Shown here: positions 18,417 to 26,855 of the stretch, piece by piece
Numbering within the stretch: the stretch's first letter is position 1
Layout: each line of letters starts with the position of its first letter
Translations under genes and position numbers: made by a program
The notes under the pieces: model-generated
Databases searched by the model: none
What the model was told of the DNA's origin: nothing
What the model saw: the letters and a program-made list of their open reading frames with translations, nothing else
Assembly: GCF_014204495.1 (NCBI RefSeq)
Contig: NZ_JACHLN010000001.1
Coordinates: 1,240,001-1,304,000, forward strand
Direction: 5' to 3'
Source of the DNA: Sphingomonas kyeonggiensis
GTDB lineage: Bacteria > Pseudomonadota > Alphaproteobacteria > Sphingomonadales > Sphingomonadaceae
DNA length: 64,000 nucleotides

Positions 18417-19525
18417 GCAGCACCTCCGGGCGGAACCGGCAGCGGCGCGGGCGAGGCGGGTGCCGCCGGCGATGCAGGTGCGGCGACGGCGGGGACCGGG
18501 GCGGGCAGGGCGGCGGGGGCCGGCGCCCGTGCCGGCATCTGGGCCGGGCGCGCGGCGCGTTCGAGCAACGTGCGCCGGGCATCGTCGACGAACCGGTCGA
18601 GCGGCAGCGTCTCGCTGGCGAAGTTGATCTTCACTTCGCCGAACAGCTCGGCATTGAGCTGGCTGTCGGTCTGGGCGTTGACCCCGACGGTCGACACCTT
18701 GGTGACCGGCGCCTGATAGGAGGTGCTGCCTCGCGTCGACCAGCTGCCCGAGGGCGTGGCGTTGCCGGGATCGTCGCTCACCGCATAATCGACCGCGGTC
18801 TTGTCGGACGCCGCGGCGCGGAAGCGCAGCCGGGCGGTGATCGAGCCGTCCTTCACGACGATCCGGTTCATGCCCATCATCACCAGCGTCGCCAGCGTCT
18901 GCATCCGGTCTCCGGCGAGCCGGTCGCGCGCGGCGGGAACGAGCTGCTCCTCGATCAGCTCGGAGGTCAGCTCCTGCCCGCCAAGACCATAGTCGGAGAG
19001 CCAGGTCGGCGAGTTGCTCTCCCCGGAATCGCCGCCAGCGCTGCCACTGCCCCCGCGCGGCACCAGCGTGCCTTCGCTCTCGCCGCGCGCCAGCCCGATA
19101 TCGCCGGGATATTGCGCCATCAGCCAGTCGCGCGCCTGGTTGGCGGTGACATTCTCGTCGCGGAACTGGGAGAGCGGCTTGGAGATCGCGGCGACCAGAT
19201 CGGCATAGCTGTCCATCTGGCGGATCGACGAATCGACCATCGCATCCCAGGTTCCATGAATCAGCGAAGCCACAAAATCGGGAAAGTTCAGTTCATCCGA
19301 AAGTGCGCCGGCACGCCGGCCGATCGTCTCGGTGGCGGGCGGCGCCTTGCCGCCCGACGCACCCGAACCGGCACCCGGCGCGGTCAGCTCGTCCTGCTGG
19401 GCAGGCTGTTGCTGCGCGCCCTCACTGCCCCAGAAAGAGCCCGCCATCGCGTGCGATGGCACGGCATGGCTCGCCTGGCGCGAGGTGGCCGCCGGGGGCG
19501 GCGGAAGGTAGCGATCACCCGACAT
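18413..19525 (-). CDS. Cluster paralogue family protein, member 4 (unknown function)
   Basis: The 370-residue protein carries the family blocks FPDFVASLIHGTWDAMVDSS with IRQMDSYADLV (about residues 81-112), RMQTLATLVMMGMNRIVV (about 205-225) and VKINFASETLPLDRF (about 295-312), followed by a Pro/Ala-rich tail of about 50 residues. The N-terminus is Pro/Gln/Gly-rich. No signal peptide. It lies directly downstream of the triple-papain gene with a 3-nt gap. Family not recognised. Confidence 0.77.
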   Translation of the reverse strand: MSGDRYLPPPPAATSRQASHAVPSHAMAGSFWGSEGAQQQPAQQDELTAPGAGSGASGGKAPPATETIGRRAGALSDELNFPDFVASLIHGTWDAMVDSSIRQMDSYADLVAAISKPLSQFRDENVTANQARDWLMAQYPGDIGLARGESEGTLVPRGGSGSAGGDSGESNSPTWLSDYGLGGQELTSELIEEQLVPAARDRLAGDRMQTLATLVMMGMNRIVVKDGSITARLRFRAAASDKTAVDYAVSDDPGNATPSGSWSTRGSTSYQAPVTKVSTVGVNAQTDSQLNAELFGEVKINFASETLPLDRFVDDARRTLLERAARPAQMPARAPAPAALPAPVPAVAAPASPAAPASPAPLPVPPGGAA

Positions 19526-19528
19526 CGA

Positions 19529-22500
19529 TCACGCCAGAGCGAGCGGGCGGGGTGCGTTGGTCGGGTTGCCGCCCCCGGGCCGCGAATGCTGCACCCAGCG
19601 GCTCTCGATATCGTGAGTGCCGTCGGCGTAGAGCGTGATGCGGGAGTTGGCGACCTGATCGTCGGCGATCACTTCGTCGAACGTATAGGTGATGTTGATG
19701 TGGAGCGCCGGCACCTGCGCCGCCCCGGGCGCGCTGGCATGCGAGCTGCGCGCATAGAGGCGGGCATCGTCCTCGATCGTTGCGTTGACGGTGAGGCCCC
19801 AGCCGGCGGCGTCATCATGGCCGATATCGTCGATATAGATATGGCCGAGCGAGGTGCCGTTATACTGCCAGCGGATCCGCAGCCAGCAATAGATGTCGTC
19901 CATCCCGAAGGTGCCGCCGACCACCGGCCAGTCGCGCAGTTCTATCGCGCCATCGAGGAAGGCGGCGGAGCGGGACGGTGCGCGGTCGTTCGGATGCTTG
20001 ATCCCGCCCCAGCTCGCCAGGTTGGTGTGAATGTCGCCGCTGTTCTGGGCGATGATCTGCACTGCCGTGCCGGCGATCGTGGCGGCGGCGCCGATGTCCA
20101 GCGCGCGGCTGCGGGCGACCGGTGGCTCGGGCAGGGTGCGCGGCGCGGCCATGGCGAAGCCGGCCGGCGCGGTGGTGGTCCGGTTGATCTGGCGGCCGGC
20201 GGGCACGCCGGCGCTGAAGATCTGGACGTTCGCCGGATTGCCCGTCGCCGCCATCTCGTACTCGGTCTGGAAATCCTCGTAGCGCAGGATGTAGCGGCTG
20301 CCATGATCGTGCGTCGCGGTGTGGCGGCCGGGATTGCCCGGCGTGCCGACCGGCCGGTCCCAGGGATCGGCGACGCGGACATAATATTGGCCGCCGCTCG
20401 AATACATGCCGACGACGAGCACCGCATGGCCCGAGCGATCGGCCGAGCTGGCCATCTTGCCGACATAGAGCGGGCCGTGGTTCTCGATCAGCTGGGCGAA
20501 GCCGTCGGTCGAATAGCATTGCGGAGCATGGGCGGTGAGGCCGAGCTGGACCGCGGTGGCGGCGTGATCGACCCAGGGCAGGATATTCTCGATGTTCCTG
20601 CCGCAGCGCGCGCCGATCGATTCCGGGGTGATGCTCTGCTGGTTGCGCCAGCCTAGCATCATCGCGATCGTCGTCGCCCAGCAGCCATTGTCGGTGGGCT
20701 GCGCGACCAGCTGGACATTGTCCCAATTGATCGACCAGTCGGGTGCCGACATCGCGCTGCTGGTACGCGGCGCGGCCATCGCATAGCCGGCCGGCGGCGT
20801 GGTGCCGCTGTTGATCTGGCGGCCCGCGGGCACGCCGGCGCTCAGGATCTGGACGTTCACCGGATTGCTGCCCGATGCGGCCATCTCATATTCGGCCTGG
20901 AACGCTTCGTAGCGCATGATGTAGCGGCTGCCGTGATCGTGGCTGTCCGGATAGGCGCCGGGCTTGCCCGGGGTGCCGACCGGGCGATCCCAGGGATCGG
21001 CGATGCGGACGAAATACTGGCCACCGCTCGAATACATGCCGACGACGAGCACGGCATGGCCCGACAGGCCGCTCGCGGTGGCCATCTTGCTGACATAGAG
21101 CGGGCCGTGGTTCTGGATCAGCTGAGCGAAGCCGTCGGTCGAATAGCATTGCGGCGGATGGGCGGTTAGGCCGAGCCGAGCCGCGGTGGAGGCATGATCG
21201 TCCCAGGGCAGGCCCTGCTCGATATCATGGCCGGCGCGCTGCGCGATCGATTGCGGGGTGATGCTGCGCTCGTCGCGCCAGCCGAGCATCATCGCGATGG
21301 TCGTTGCCCAGCAGCCATTGTCGGTCGGCTGGGCGACCAGCTGGACGCCGTCCCAGTTGATCGACCAGTCGGGCGCGGACATTGCGCTGCTGGTGCGCGG
21401 CGCCGCCATCGCGAAGCCGGCCGGCGCGCTGGTGCCGGTGTTGGGCTGGCGGCCGGCGGGGATGCCGGCATAGATGATCTGGACATAGGCGGGGGTGCCG
21501 TCCGCCGCCATTTCATATTCCTGGGCGAAATCCTCGTAGCGCAGGATGTAGCGGCTGCCGCGATCATGGGTGCTGGCATAGGCGCCGGGCGCGCCCGGCG
21601 TGCCGACCGAGCGATCCCAGGGATCGACGACGCGGACATAATATTGGCCGCCATCCTCATACATGCCGACGACGAGCACGGCATGGCCCGACAGGTTGGT
21701 CGAGCTGGCCATCTTGCCGACATAGAGCGGGCCGTGGCGCTCGATCAGGCTGAAGAAGCCCTCGGGCGTGTAGCATTGCGGCTGCAGCGTCCCCAGGCCG
21801 AGCGCGGCGGCGACGGTGGCGCGCTGGTCCCAGGGCAGGCCCTGGTTGATGTCGCGTCCGCAGCGCTGGGCAATGCCGGCCGGTTCATAGCATTGCTGGT
21901 CCTTCCAGCCGATCAGCATCGCCAGCGTGGTTGCCCAGCAGCCATTGTCGGTCGGCTGGGCGATCCAGTCGACGCCGTCCCAGTTGATGCTGCGGCTTGC
22001 CGCCTGGGCGCGGGCATAGGCCATTGGCGCCGGCCGCGCGCTGCCCTCGAGCTTCTCGAACAGCGGGGTGAGCGTGGTCTCGGCCAGGCCGAGGTCGAGC
22101 GCTTCGCCGATGCGGGTGGCGAACTGGCCGCCGATGCGGGTGGCGCGATCGCGCGCGCCGGTGCCGGGCAGGCTGGGCGGCACATAGGCGGCCGCTTCCT
22201 GGCCGAACTGCAGCGCGAAGCCCGCGCCGATCGACACGGCGCCGCCCAGCCCCTGATCGGCGCCGTCGAGCCACAGCTCGGCGCCGACCACCAGCTCCTC
22301 GCCGGCATTGATCGCGGCGACCTTGCGCAGGCTGGCGAAGCCGTCGATCCCGAGCCTGTTATAGCCGAGCTTGAACTTCGCCTGGAGCGCGAGCTTGAGA
22401 TGCTCGATGAAGTCGCTGATGCCCTGGGCATCGAAGCTCGAATCGGCGGTACCGAACAGGGCGGCCTGGCCGTCGGGCGCGAAGACCGCGCCGATACCGG

Positions 22501-23389
22501 CGCCGAACACCGGCGTATCGAGCGCCGGGCCGACCGAGATGGTCACGCCGCTGCGCGCGGCGAGCTGGGGCAGGGCGGCGAGGAAGGCGTTGAGCGGGTT
22601 GATCAGCCCGGTGATCCCGAACCCGGCCTGCCAGGCGGCGACGAAGGTGCTGCTCGCCGCGCCGAAGCGATAGAGGCTCGGCGGATTGACGTCGCTGCCC
22701 GCTGCCGCCGCGGCGCCGCGGACCTTTTCCATCAGCCAGGCGAGTGCGTCGTTCGCGCTCAGGCCCGAGCTCATGTTGAGCGCGACCTGGCCGCGCGATC
22801 CGGCCGACATCGGGCCTGAGCGGGCAAGGCCGGCGGCCTTTGCGGGGATATCGGGCATCGGGCCGAAGCCGTCGTCATAGGTACCGCCGCCGCCCGGCGC
22901 GGGGGGCGTGGTGACCGGGGCGGGGGCCGCGGGGGTGGCCGGCCGGCTGCCGGGAGTCGGCACGTCGCCGGCCCATTCGAGCACCGGCGCGGTGCGCGAT
23001 GCGGTATAGCTGCGGCGCAGGCTGCGGCCGGTGAAGCTGTTGAGCGCGACATAGGGGCTGCCCTCGCGCGGCAGGGCGTCGACGCTCAGCCCGCCCACGC
23101 CGGTCGCCAGCCCGAAATAGAGCTTCTGCGCGCCGATGAAGCGGGCGAGCACTTCGGGCGGCACGACGAACACGCCGTCGCCGCGCGGCACGCTGAGGCG
23201 GCCCTGCTCGTCACTGCAGTAGAAATTGGCGGCGGTGCGGCGCGGCTTGTTCGCTCCGTCGAACAGGGTGACGTCGGTCGCCAGCACCACCTGTGCCTCG
23301 ACATTGGGCTGGTCGACGCGGACGGCGAACCCCAGCATCGGGAACCGATCGCTGACCTCCATGCGGTTGGGACGGATCTGAGCAGTCAT
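19529..23389 (-). CDS. Giant protein with three tandem AvrRpt2-like (C70) cysteine protease domains
   Basis: The 1286-residue product has an N-terminal beta-rich region (about 1-110), a Pro-rich linker, an Ala-rich region (about 200-460), three papain-like repeats of about 209 residues, and a C-terminal beta-rich domain (about 1110-1286). Each repeat holds the papain signature Q-P-T-D-N-G-C-W, then GHAVLVVGM and DPWD: catalytic sets C484/H569/D589, C693/H778/D798 and C903/H988/D1008. The Cys-to-His and His-to-Asp spacings (85 and 20) are close to those of AvrRpt2, a C70 effector protease. There is no signal peptide. All three sites look active. Substrates are unknown; co-encoded proteins are candidates. 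Confidence 0.88.
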   Translation of the reverse strand: MTAQIRPNRMEVSDRFPMLGFAVRVDQPNVEAQVVLATDVTLFDGANKPRRTAANFYCSDEQGRLSVPRGDGVFVVPPEVLARFIGAQKLYFGLATGVGGLSVDALPREGSPYVALNSFTGRSLRRSYTASRTAPVLEWAGDVPTPGSRPATPAAPAPVTTPPAPGGGGTYDDGFGPMPDIPAKAAGLARSGPMSAGSRGQVALNMSSGLSANDALAWLMEKVRGAAAAAGSDVNPPSLYRFGAASSTFVAAWQAGFGITGLINPLNAFLAALPQLAARSGVTISVGPALDTPVFGAGIGAVFAPDGQAALFGTADSSFDAQGISDFIEHLKLALQAKFKLGYNRLGIDGFASLRKVAAINAGEELVVGAELWLDGADQGLGGAVSIGAGFALQFGQEAAAYVPPSLPGTGARDRATRIGGQFATRIGEALDLGLAETTLTPLFEKLEGSARPAPMAYARAQAASRSINWDGVDWIAQPTDNGCWATTLAMLIGWKDQQCYEPAGIAQRCGRDINQGLPWDQRATVAAALGLGTLQPQCYTPEGFFSLIERHGPLYVGKMASSTNLSGHAVLVVGMYEDGGQYYVRVVDPWDRSVGTPGAPGAYASTHDRGSRYILRYEDFAQEYEMAADGTPAYVQIIYAGIPAGRQPNTGTSAPAGFAMAAPRTSSAMSAPDWSINWDGVQLVAQPTDNGCWATTIAMMLGWRDERSITPQSIAQRAGHDIEQGLPWDDHASTAARLGLTAHPPQCYSTDGFAQLIQNHGPLYVSKMATASGLSGHAVLVVGMYSSGGQYFVRIADPWDRPVGTPGKPGAYPDSHDHGSRYIMRYEAFQAEYEMAASGSNPVNVQILSAGVPAGRQINSGTTPPAGYAMAAPRTSSAMSAPDWSINWDNVQLVAQPTDNGCWATTIAMMLGWRNQQSITPESIGARCGRNIENILPWVDHAATAVQLGLTAHAPQCYSTDGFAQLIENHGPLYVGKMASSADRSGHAVLVVGMYSSGGQYYVRVADPWDRPVGTPGNPGRHTATHDHGSRYILRYEDFQTEYEMAATGNPANVQIFSAGVPAGRQINRTTTAPAGFAMAAPRTLPEPPVARSRALDIGAAATIAGTAVQIIAQNSGDIHTNLASWGGIKHPNDRAPSRSAAFLDGAIELRDWPVVGGTFGMDDIYCWLRIRWQYNGTSLGHIYIDDIGHDDAAGWGLTVNATIEDDARLYARSSHASAPGAAQVPALHINITYTFDEVIADDQVANSRITLYADGTHDIESRWVQHSRPGGGNPTNAPRPLALA
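20160..21990 (-). repeat. Three tandem in-frame repeats (about 630 nt) encoding papain-like domains
   Basis: The region encodes three copies of a unit of about 209-210 codons, marked by catalytic-Cys codons at 21938-21940, 21311-21313 and 20681-20683. Copies 2 and 3 (the two C-terminal ones) are more alike than either is to copy 1, and each is preceded by the linker APRTSSAMSAPDWSINWD. The repeats are protein-coding duplications and could recombine with one another. Confidence 0.85.
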
Positions 23390-23392
23390 GGA

Positions 23393-23824
23393 TCACCTGT
23401 CGTTGCTGGAAGGGGAGTTGCGGCCGGCATCGTCGCTGCCGGGGGCGGAATCGGGTCGGGTGCGGGCGGCGCGCAGCGCGCGGGCGCGCTCCTCGAAATC
23501 GCCGAGCGAGGAGAGGACGATGTCGAAGGGGGAGCTGTCCTGGCCGATCTGGGCGATCGGGCCGTTCTCGCGCTCATGCTCATGCACCGAGCGCGAGAGC
23601 AGCTCGGAGAGCATCTTGGCGTAGGACGGGGTGAGCACCAGGCGGGTGTGGATGCCGATCGTGCCGACGCCCTCATGGCCGCTGGGATAATATTGGCCGA
23701 GGTCGATGAGGAATTCGAAGGGGTTCTGGCCGAGCTCGAAATAGTTGACGTAGCTGGCGGGCGCGCGGCTGGCGTCGCGCATCGCCATGTCGGTCTCCAC
23801 ATCTGCCAAGCTGCCCTGACTCAT
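23393..23824 (-). CDS. DUF3467 family protein, first gene of sigma-54 operon
   Basis: The 143-residue protein has a central segment YVNYFELGQNPFEFLIDLGQ followed by LVLTPSYAKMLSELL and YEHERENG-like residues (HEHERENGPI), which matches the DUF3467 pattern (N...G..PYEF.LDFG...P...AK.L). DUF3467 function is not established. The tail is Pro/Ser/Asp-rich. AGGAGG sits 8 nt before the ATG. It is the promoter-proximal gene, about 16 nt downstream of the expected sigma-54 transcription start, with a 3-nt gap to the triple-papain gene. Confidence 0.8.
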   Translation of the reverse strand: MSQGSLADVETDMAMRDASRAPASYVNYFELGQNPFEFLIDLGQYYPSGHEGVGTIGIHTRLVLTPSYAKMLSELLSRSVHEHERENGPIAQIGQDSSPFDIVLSSLGDFEERARALRAARTRPDSAPGSDDAGRNSPSSNDR

Positions 23825-23850
23825 CCGGCACGCCTCCTGCCGGACAGAGG

Positions 23851-23866
23851 AGCAAGCGCTGTGCCA
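23851..23866 (-). promoter_or_regulatory. Sigma-54 (-24/-12) promoter
   Basis: On the minus strand the 16-mer TGGCACAGCGCTTGCT matches the sigma-54 consensus TGGCACR-N4-TTGCW at every defined position, with exactly 10 nt between the GG and GC elements. It is 27 nt upstream of the DUF3467 ATG, placing transcription start near 23840. The next upstream gene encodes a sigma-54 activator. Confidence 0.9.
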
Positions 23867-23920
23867 GCTTGTGAAAAGCTTGCAAATCAGCAGGTTGGGT
23901 GATCGGGCTACGGGATAGTA

Positions 23921-23965
23921 CGTAACATTGCGGCGGCACGGGCGTATCGGTGTTACGCGCGGTTG

Positions 23966-23970
<5 letters not shown>
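23921..23970. promoter_or_regulatory. Candidate enhancer (UAS) repeats for the sigma-54 activator
   Basis: Three copies of NGTAACA lie here. Read on the minus strand they are TGTAACA (23970-23964), CGTAACA (23957-23951) and the inverted TGTTACG (23927-23921). The last two form a perfect 7-bp inverted repeat. They sit about 80-130 nt upstream of the predicted start, the usual distance for enhancer sites. The first copy overlaps the stop codon of the activator gene. Confidence 0.45.
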
Positions 23971-24985
<1,015 letters not shown>

Positions 24986-25314
24986 GTGAACACGAAAAAG
25001 CGCGTGATGCGCCTGTTTCGGAAATCGTCATGTACTTGTGAGGCGGCCGCGATCGAATGGCGGCCATGATATCTAAGGCGACTCGACGGGCCTGTGGATA
25101 ACTTTAACAGACCGGACAGTCGACTCCATTTAATGGTGGACGTTTCGTCTACTTTTAGACTGTGCGGGAATTGGCGAGTCGAAACCGCTCGACTCGAATA
25201 GACACCACCGATCCGGACCTGATTTGGATCAATCTCCGTCCGCGCCATGCCGGACAGGCAAATGGCGGAGAGCCGGATGGGCTCCCCGCCATGCGGGTTT
25301 CGATGCGTACGAAC
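24986..25314. other. Non-coding region upstream of the sigma-54 activator with TCGACTC motifs
   Basis: No convincing gene is present in these about 330 nt; one short minus-strand frame lacks coding character. The stretch is AT-richer than its surroundings. It contains several TCGACTC-type words: CGACTCGA at 25079, GTCGACTC at 25119, and a perfect inverted repeat CGAGTCGA-N6-TCGACTCG at 25175-25196. These could be operators for the activator gene or for the secreted-protein gene on the far side. Confidence 0.5.
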
Positions 25315-25683
25315 TCAGTTCGCGGTGAAGGTCGGTGCGCCGGCCGCGCTGTACTTCACCGTGACATAGCTGTTGTCGCACACGTTGATGCCGGTCCACA
25401 CGCCGCTGCTGCTGTCGGCGAAGTTGAGCTTCACGTCGTATTTGCAGCCGGCACCCTTGTCGAAATGCACGGTCATCCGCGCACCCGGCTTCACCGTGGC
25501 GTCTTCCTTCTTGAAATCGGGATCGACCTTGTTGGGCTGCCAGGTGGTGGTGCCGGTCGGCGCGATCTCGACCGTCTTGATCGCCTTGCCGCTATTGTTG
25601 ATCAGCACGAAATCCCAATCGTCCGCCATTGCCGGCGCGGCGATCGAGAGCGCGGCGATTGCCGCAAGACTCAGTTTCAGCAT
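25315..25683 (-). CDS. Small secreted protein of unknown function
   Basis: The 122-residue product has a clear signal peptide (MLKLSLAAIAALSIAAPAMA) and a mature beta-rich domain beginning DDWDFVLINNSGKAIKTVEI. Two cysteines (GAGCKYD and INVCDNS) could form a disulfide bond. I chose the ATG at 25683 because AGGAGGGG precedes it and it starts the signal peptide; an upstream in-frame ATG is unlikely. Probably periplasmic or secreted. No family recognised with confidence. Confidence 0.75.
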   Translation of the reverse strand: MLKLSLAAIAALSIAAPAMADDWDFVLINNSGKAIKTVEIAPTGTTTWQPNKVDPDFKKEDATVKPGARMTVHFDKGAGCKYDVKLNFADSSSGVWTGINVCDNSYVTVKYSAAGAPTFTAN

Positions 25684-25744
25684 GACATGCCCCTCCTGCT
25701 TTTCCGGCAAAATGCGCCTGTCCGAAGCGCTCCGCAAGGAGATT

Positions 25745-26308
25745 TCAGAGAGGGCGGACCAGCCGGATCGCCTCGGCGATCCAGGGCGGATCGGCGACCA
25801 CCTGCTGGCGCGCGCCGGCGCCGAACGGGAGGAGATGCAGCCGCTCGCCCTCGCGCCCGATCAGCCGCGCGAACAGGAAGCGGCCGGCGGGCCGCGGCAC
25901 CAGCACATCGCGGTTGAGCGCGCCGCCAAACCCCTCCGGCGCGAGCGTGCGGCACCAGATCTCGTCACCGGTACGATAGTCGCCAACCCCGGCGGTCACC
26001 ACCACCGCGACCATCCCGGGCTCGGCATGCGGCGGCACGATCGTGGCGGTCCTGCGCGGTGCCTGGGCGCCCCCGGCCTCCAGCAGCGCGGCCACGGGAA
26101 TCTCCGGACGCTCGGGCAGCTTGACCAGATCGGCGGCATCGACGCCCAGCGCGGCGGCAATGCGATTGAGCCAGCCGACCGAGACGGTGCGGGTGCCCAT
26201 CTCGAGCCGACCCACGGTCTGCGCCGTGGTCGGCGGCACGCAGCGCGCCGCGACTTCCTCCAGCGTGAGCCCCTTTGCCCGGCGCACTTCGCGGATGGCG
26301 GTAATCAT
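25745..26308 (-). CDS. XRE-family transcriptional regulator
   Basis: The 187-residue protein has an N-terminal Cro/CI-type helix-turn-helix (residues about 5-65: REVRRAKGLTLEEVAARCV, VGRLEMGTRTVSVGWLNRI) and a C-terminal beta-rich part (about 95-187) like the S24 peptidase-type sensor domain of CI-like repressors, but without a clear catalytic Ser/Lys pair. It is divergent from the DUF6456 gene, sharing a 91-nt intergenic region, and may regulate it. I used the ATG at 26308 because it opens the HTH domain. Confidence 0.82.
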   Translation of the reverse strand: MITAIREVRRAKGLTLEEVAARCVPPTTAQTVGRLEMGTRTVSVGWLNRIAAALGVDAADLVKLPERPEIPVAALLEAGGAQAPRRTATIVPPHAEPGMVAVVVTAGVGDYRTGDEIWCRTLAPEGFGGALNRDVLVPRPAGRFLFARLIGREGERLHLLPFGAGARQQVVADPPWIAEAIRLVRPL

Positions 26309-26399
26309 CGCAGCCTCCAGATAACCAAATCGGTTTCTGCCTTTCCTACAATCGATCCTGCATGGCAAGAGAAACGAATCGCAACAAAAGGAGATCATC

Positions 26400-26855
26400 A
26401 TGCGGGAACTGGTGGAGCGCGTGGTCGAGGATACTGCGGGGCTGAAGCGTCGTGTCACCGTCAACCTGGCGGAGTCGCCGCTCGCCTGGCTGGCGTCGCG
26501 CGGCCATGTCAGCACACGGCAGCTCGAGGCGGGGGAGCGGCTGCGGAGCGATTACGAGATGGCGGCACTGGGCCCGCGCGTGACGATGCGCTGGGATCCG
26601 GCGCCGGTGGGCCGTACCCCGGGTGGCGTCGCCGAGCGGCTGGATCCGACGCTGGCGCAGATCTCGGCGCGGCGTCGTTTCGATGGCGCAGTGGAGGCAG
26701 CGGGGCCAGGGCTGGCCGACATCCTGTGGCGCGTCGTCTGCGCCGGCGAAGGTATCGGTCCGGCGGAGAAGGCGCTGGGCTGGCCGAGCCGCGCGGGCAA
26801 GCTGGTGCTCTGCTTCGCGCTCGACCGCGTCGCCGATTTCTACGGGCTCAAATAG
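26400..26855 (+). CDS. DUF6456 domain-containing protein
   Basis: The 151-residue protein has the motif order SPLAWLASRG, AGERLRSDYEMA and LADILWRVVCAGEGIGPAEK that is typical of DUF6456 proteins of alphaproteobacteria, ending in a helix-turn-helix-like segment. They are thought to be DNA-associated, but the function is not established. AAAAGGAG precedes the ATG. Its end overlaps the convergent DUF2339 gene by 8 nt. Confidence 0.8.
   Translation: MRELVERVVEDTAGLKRRVTVNLAESPLAWLASRGHVSTRQLEAGERLRSDYEMAALGPRVTMRWDPAPVGRTPGGVAERLDPTLAQISARRRFDGAVEAAGPGLADILWRVVCAGEGIGPAEKALGWPSRAGKLVLCFALDRVADFYGLK

Noticed and set aside
20160..21990. Possible CRISPR or non-coding repeat array
   Set aside because: The periodicity (about 630 nt) is that of tandem protein domains in a single open frame; there are no short repeat-spacer units.
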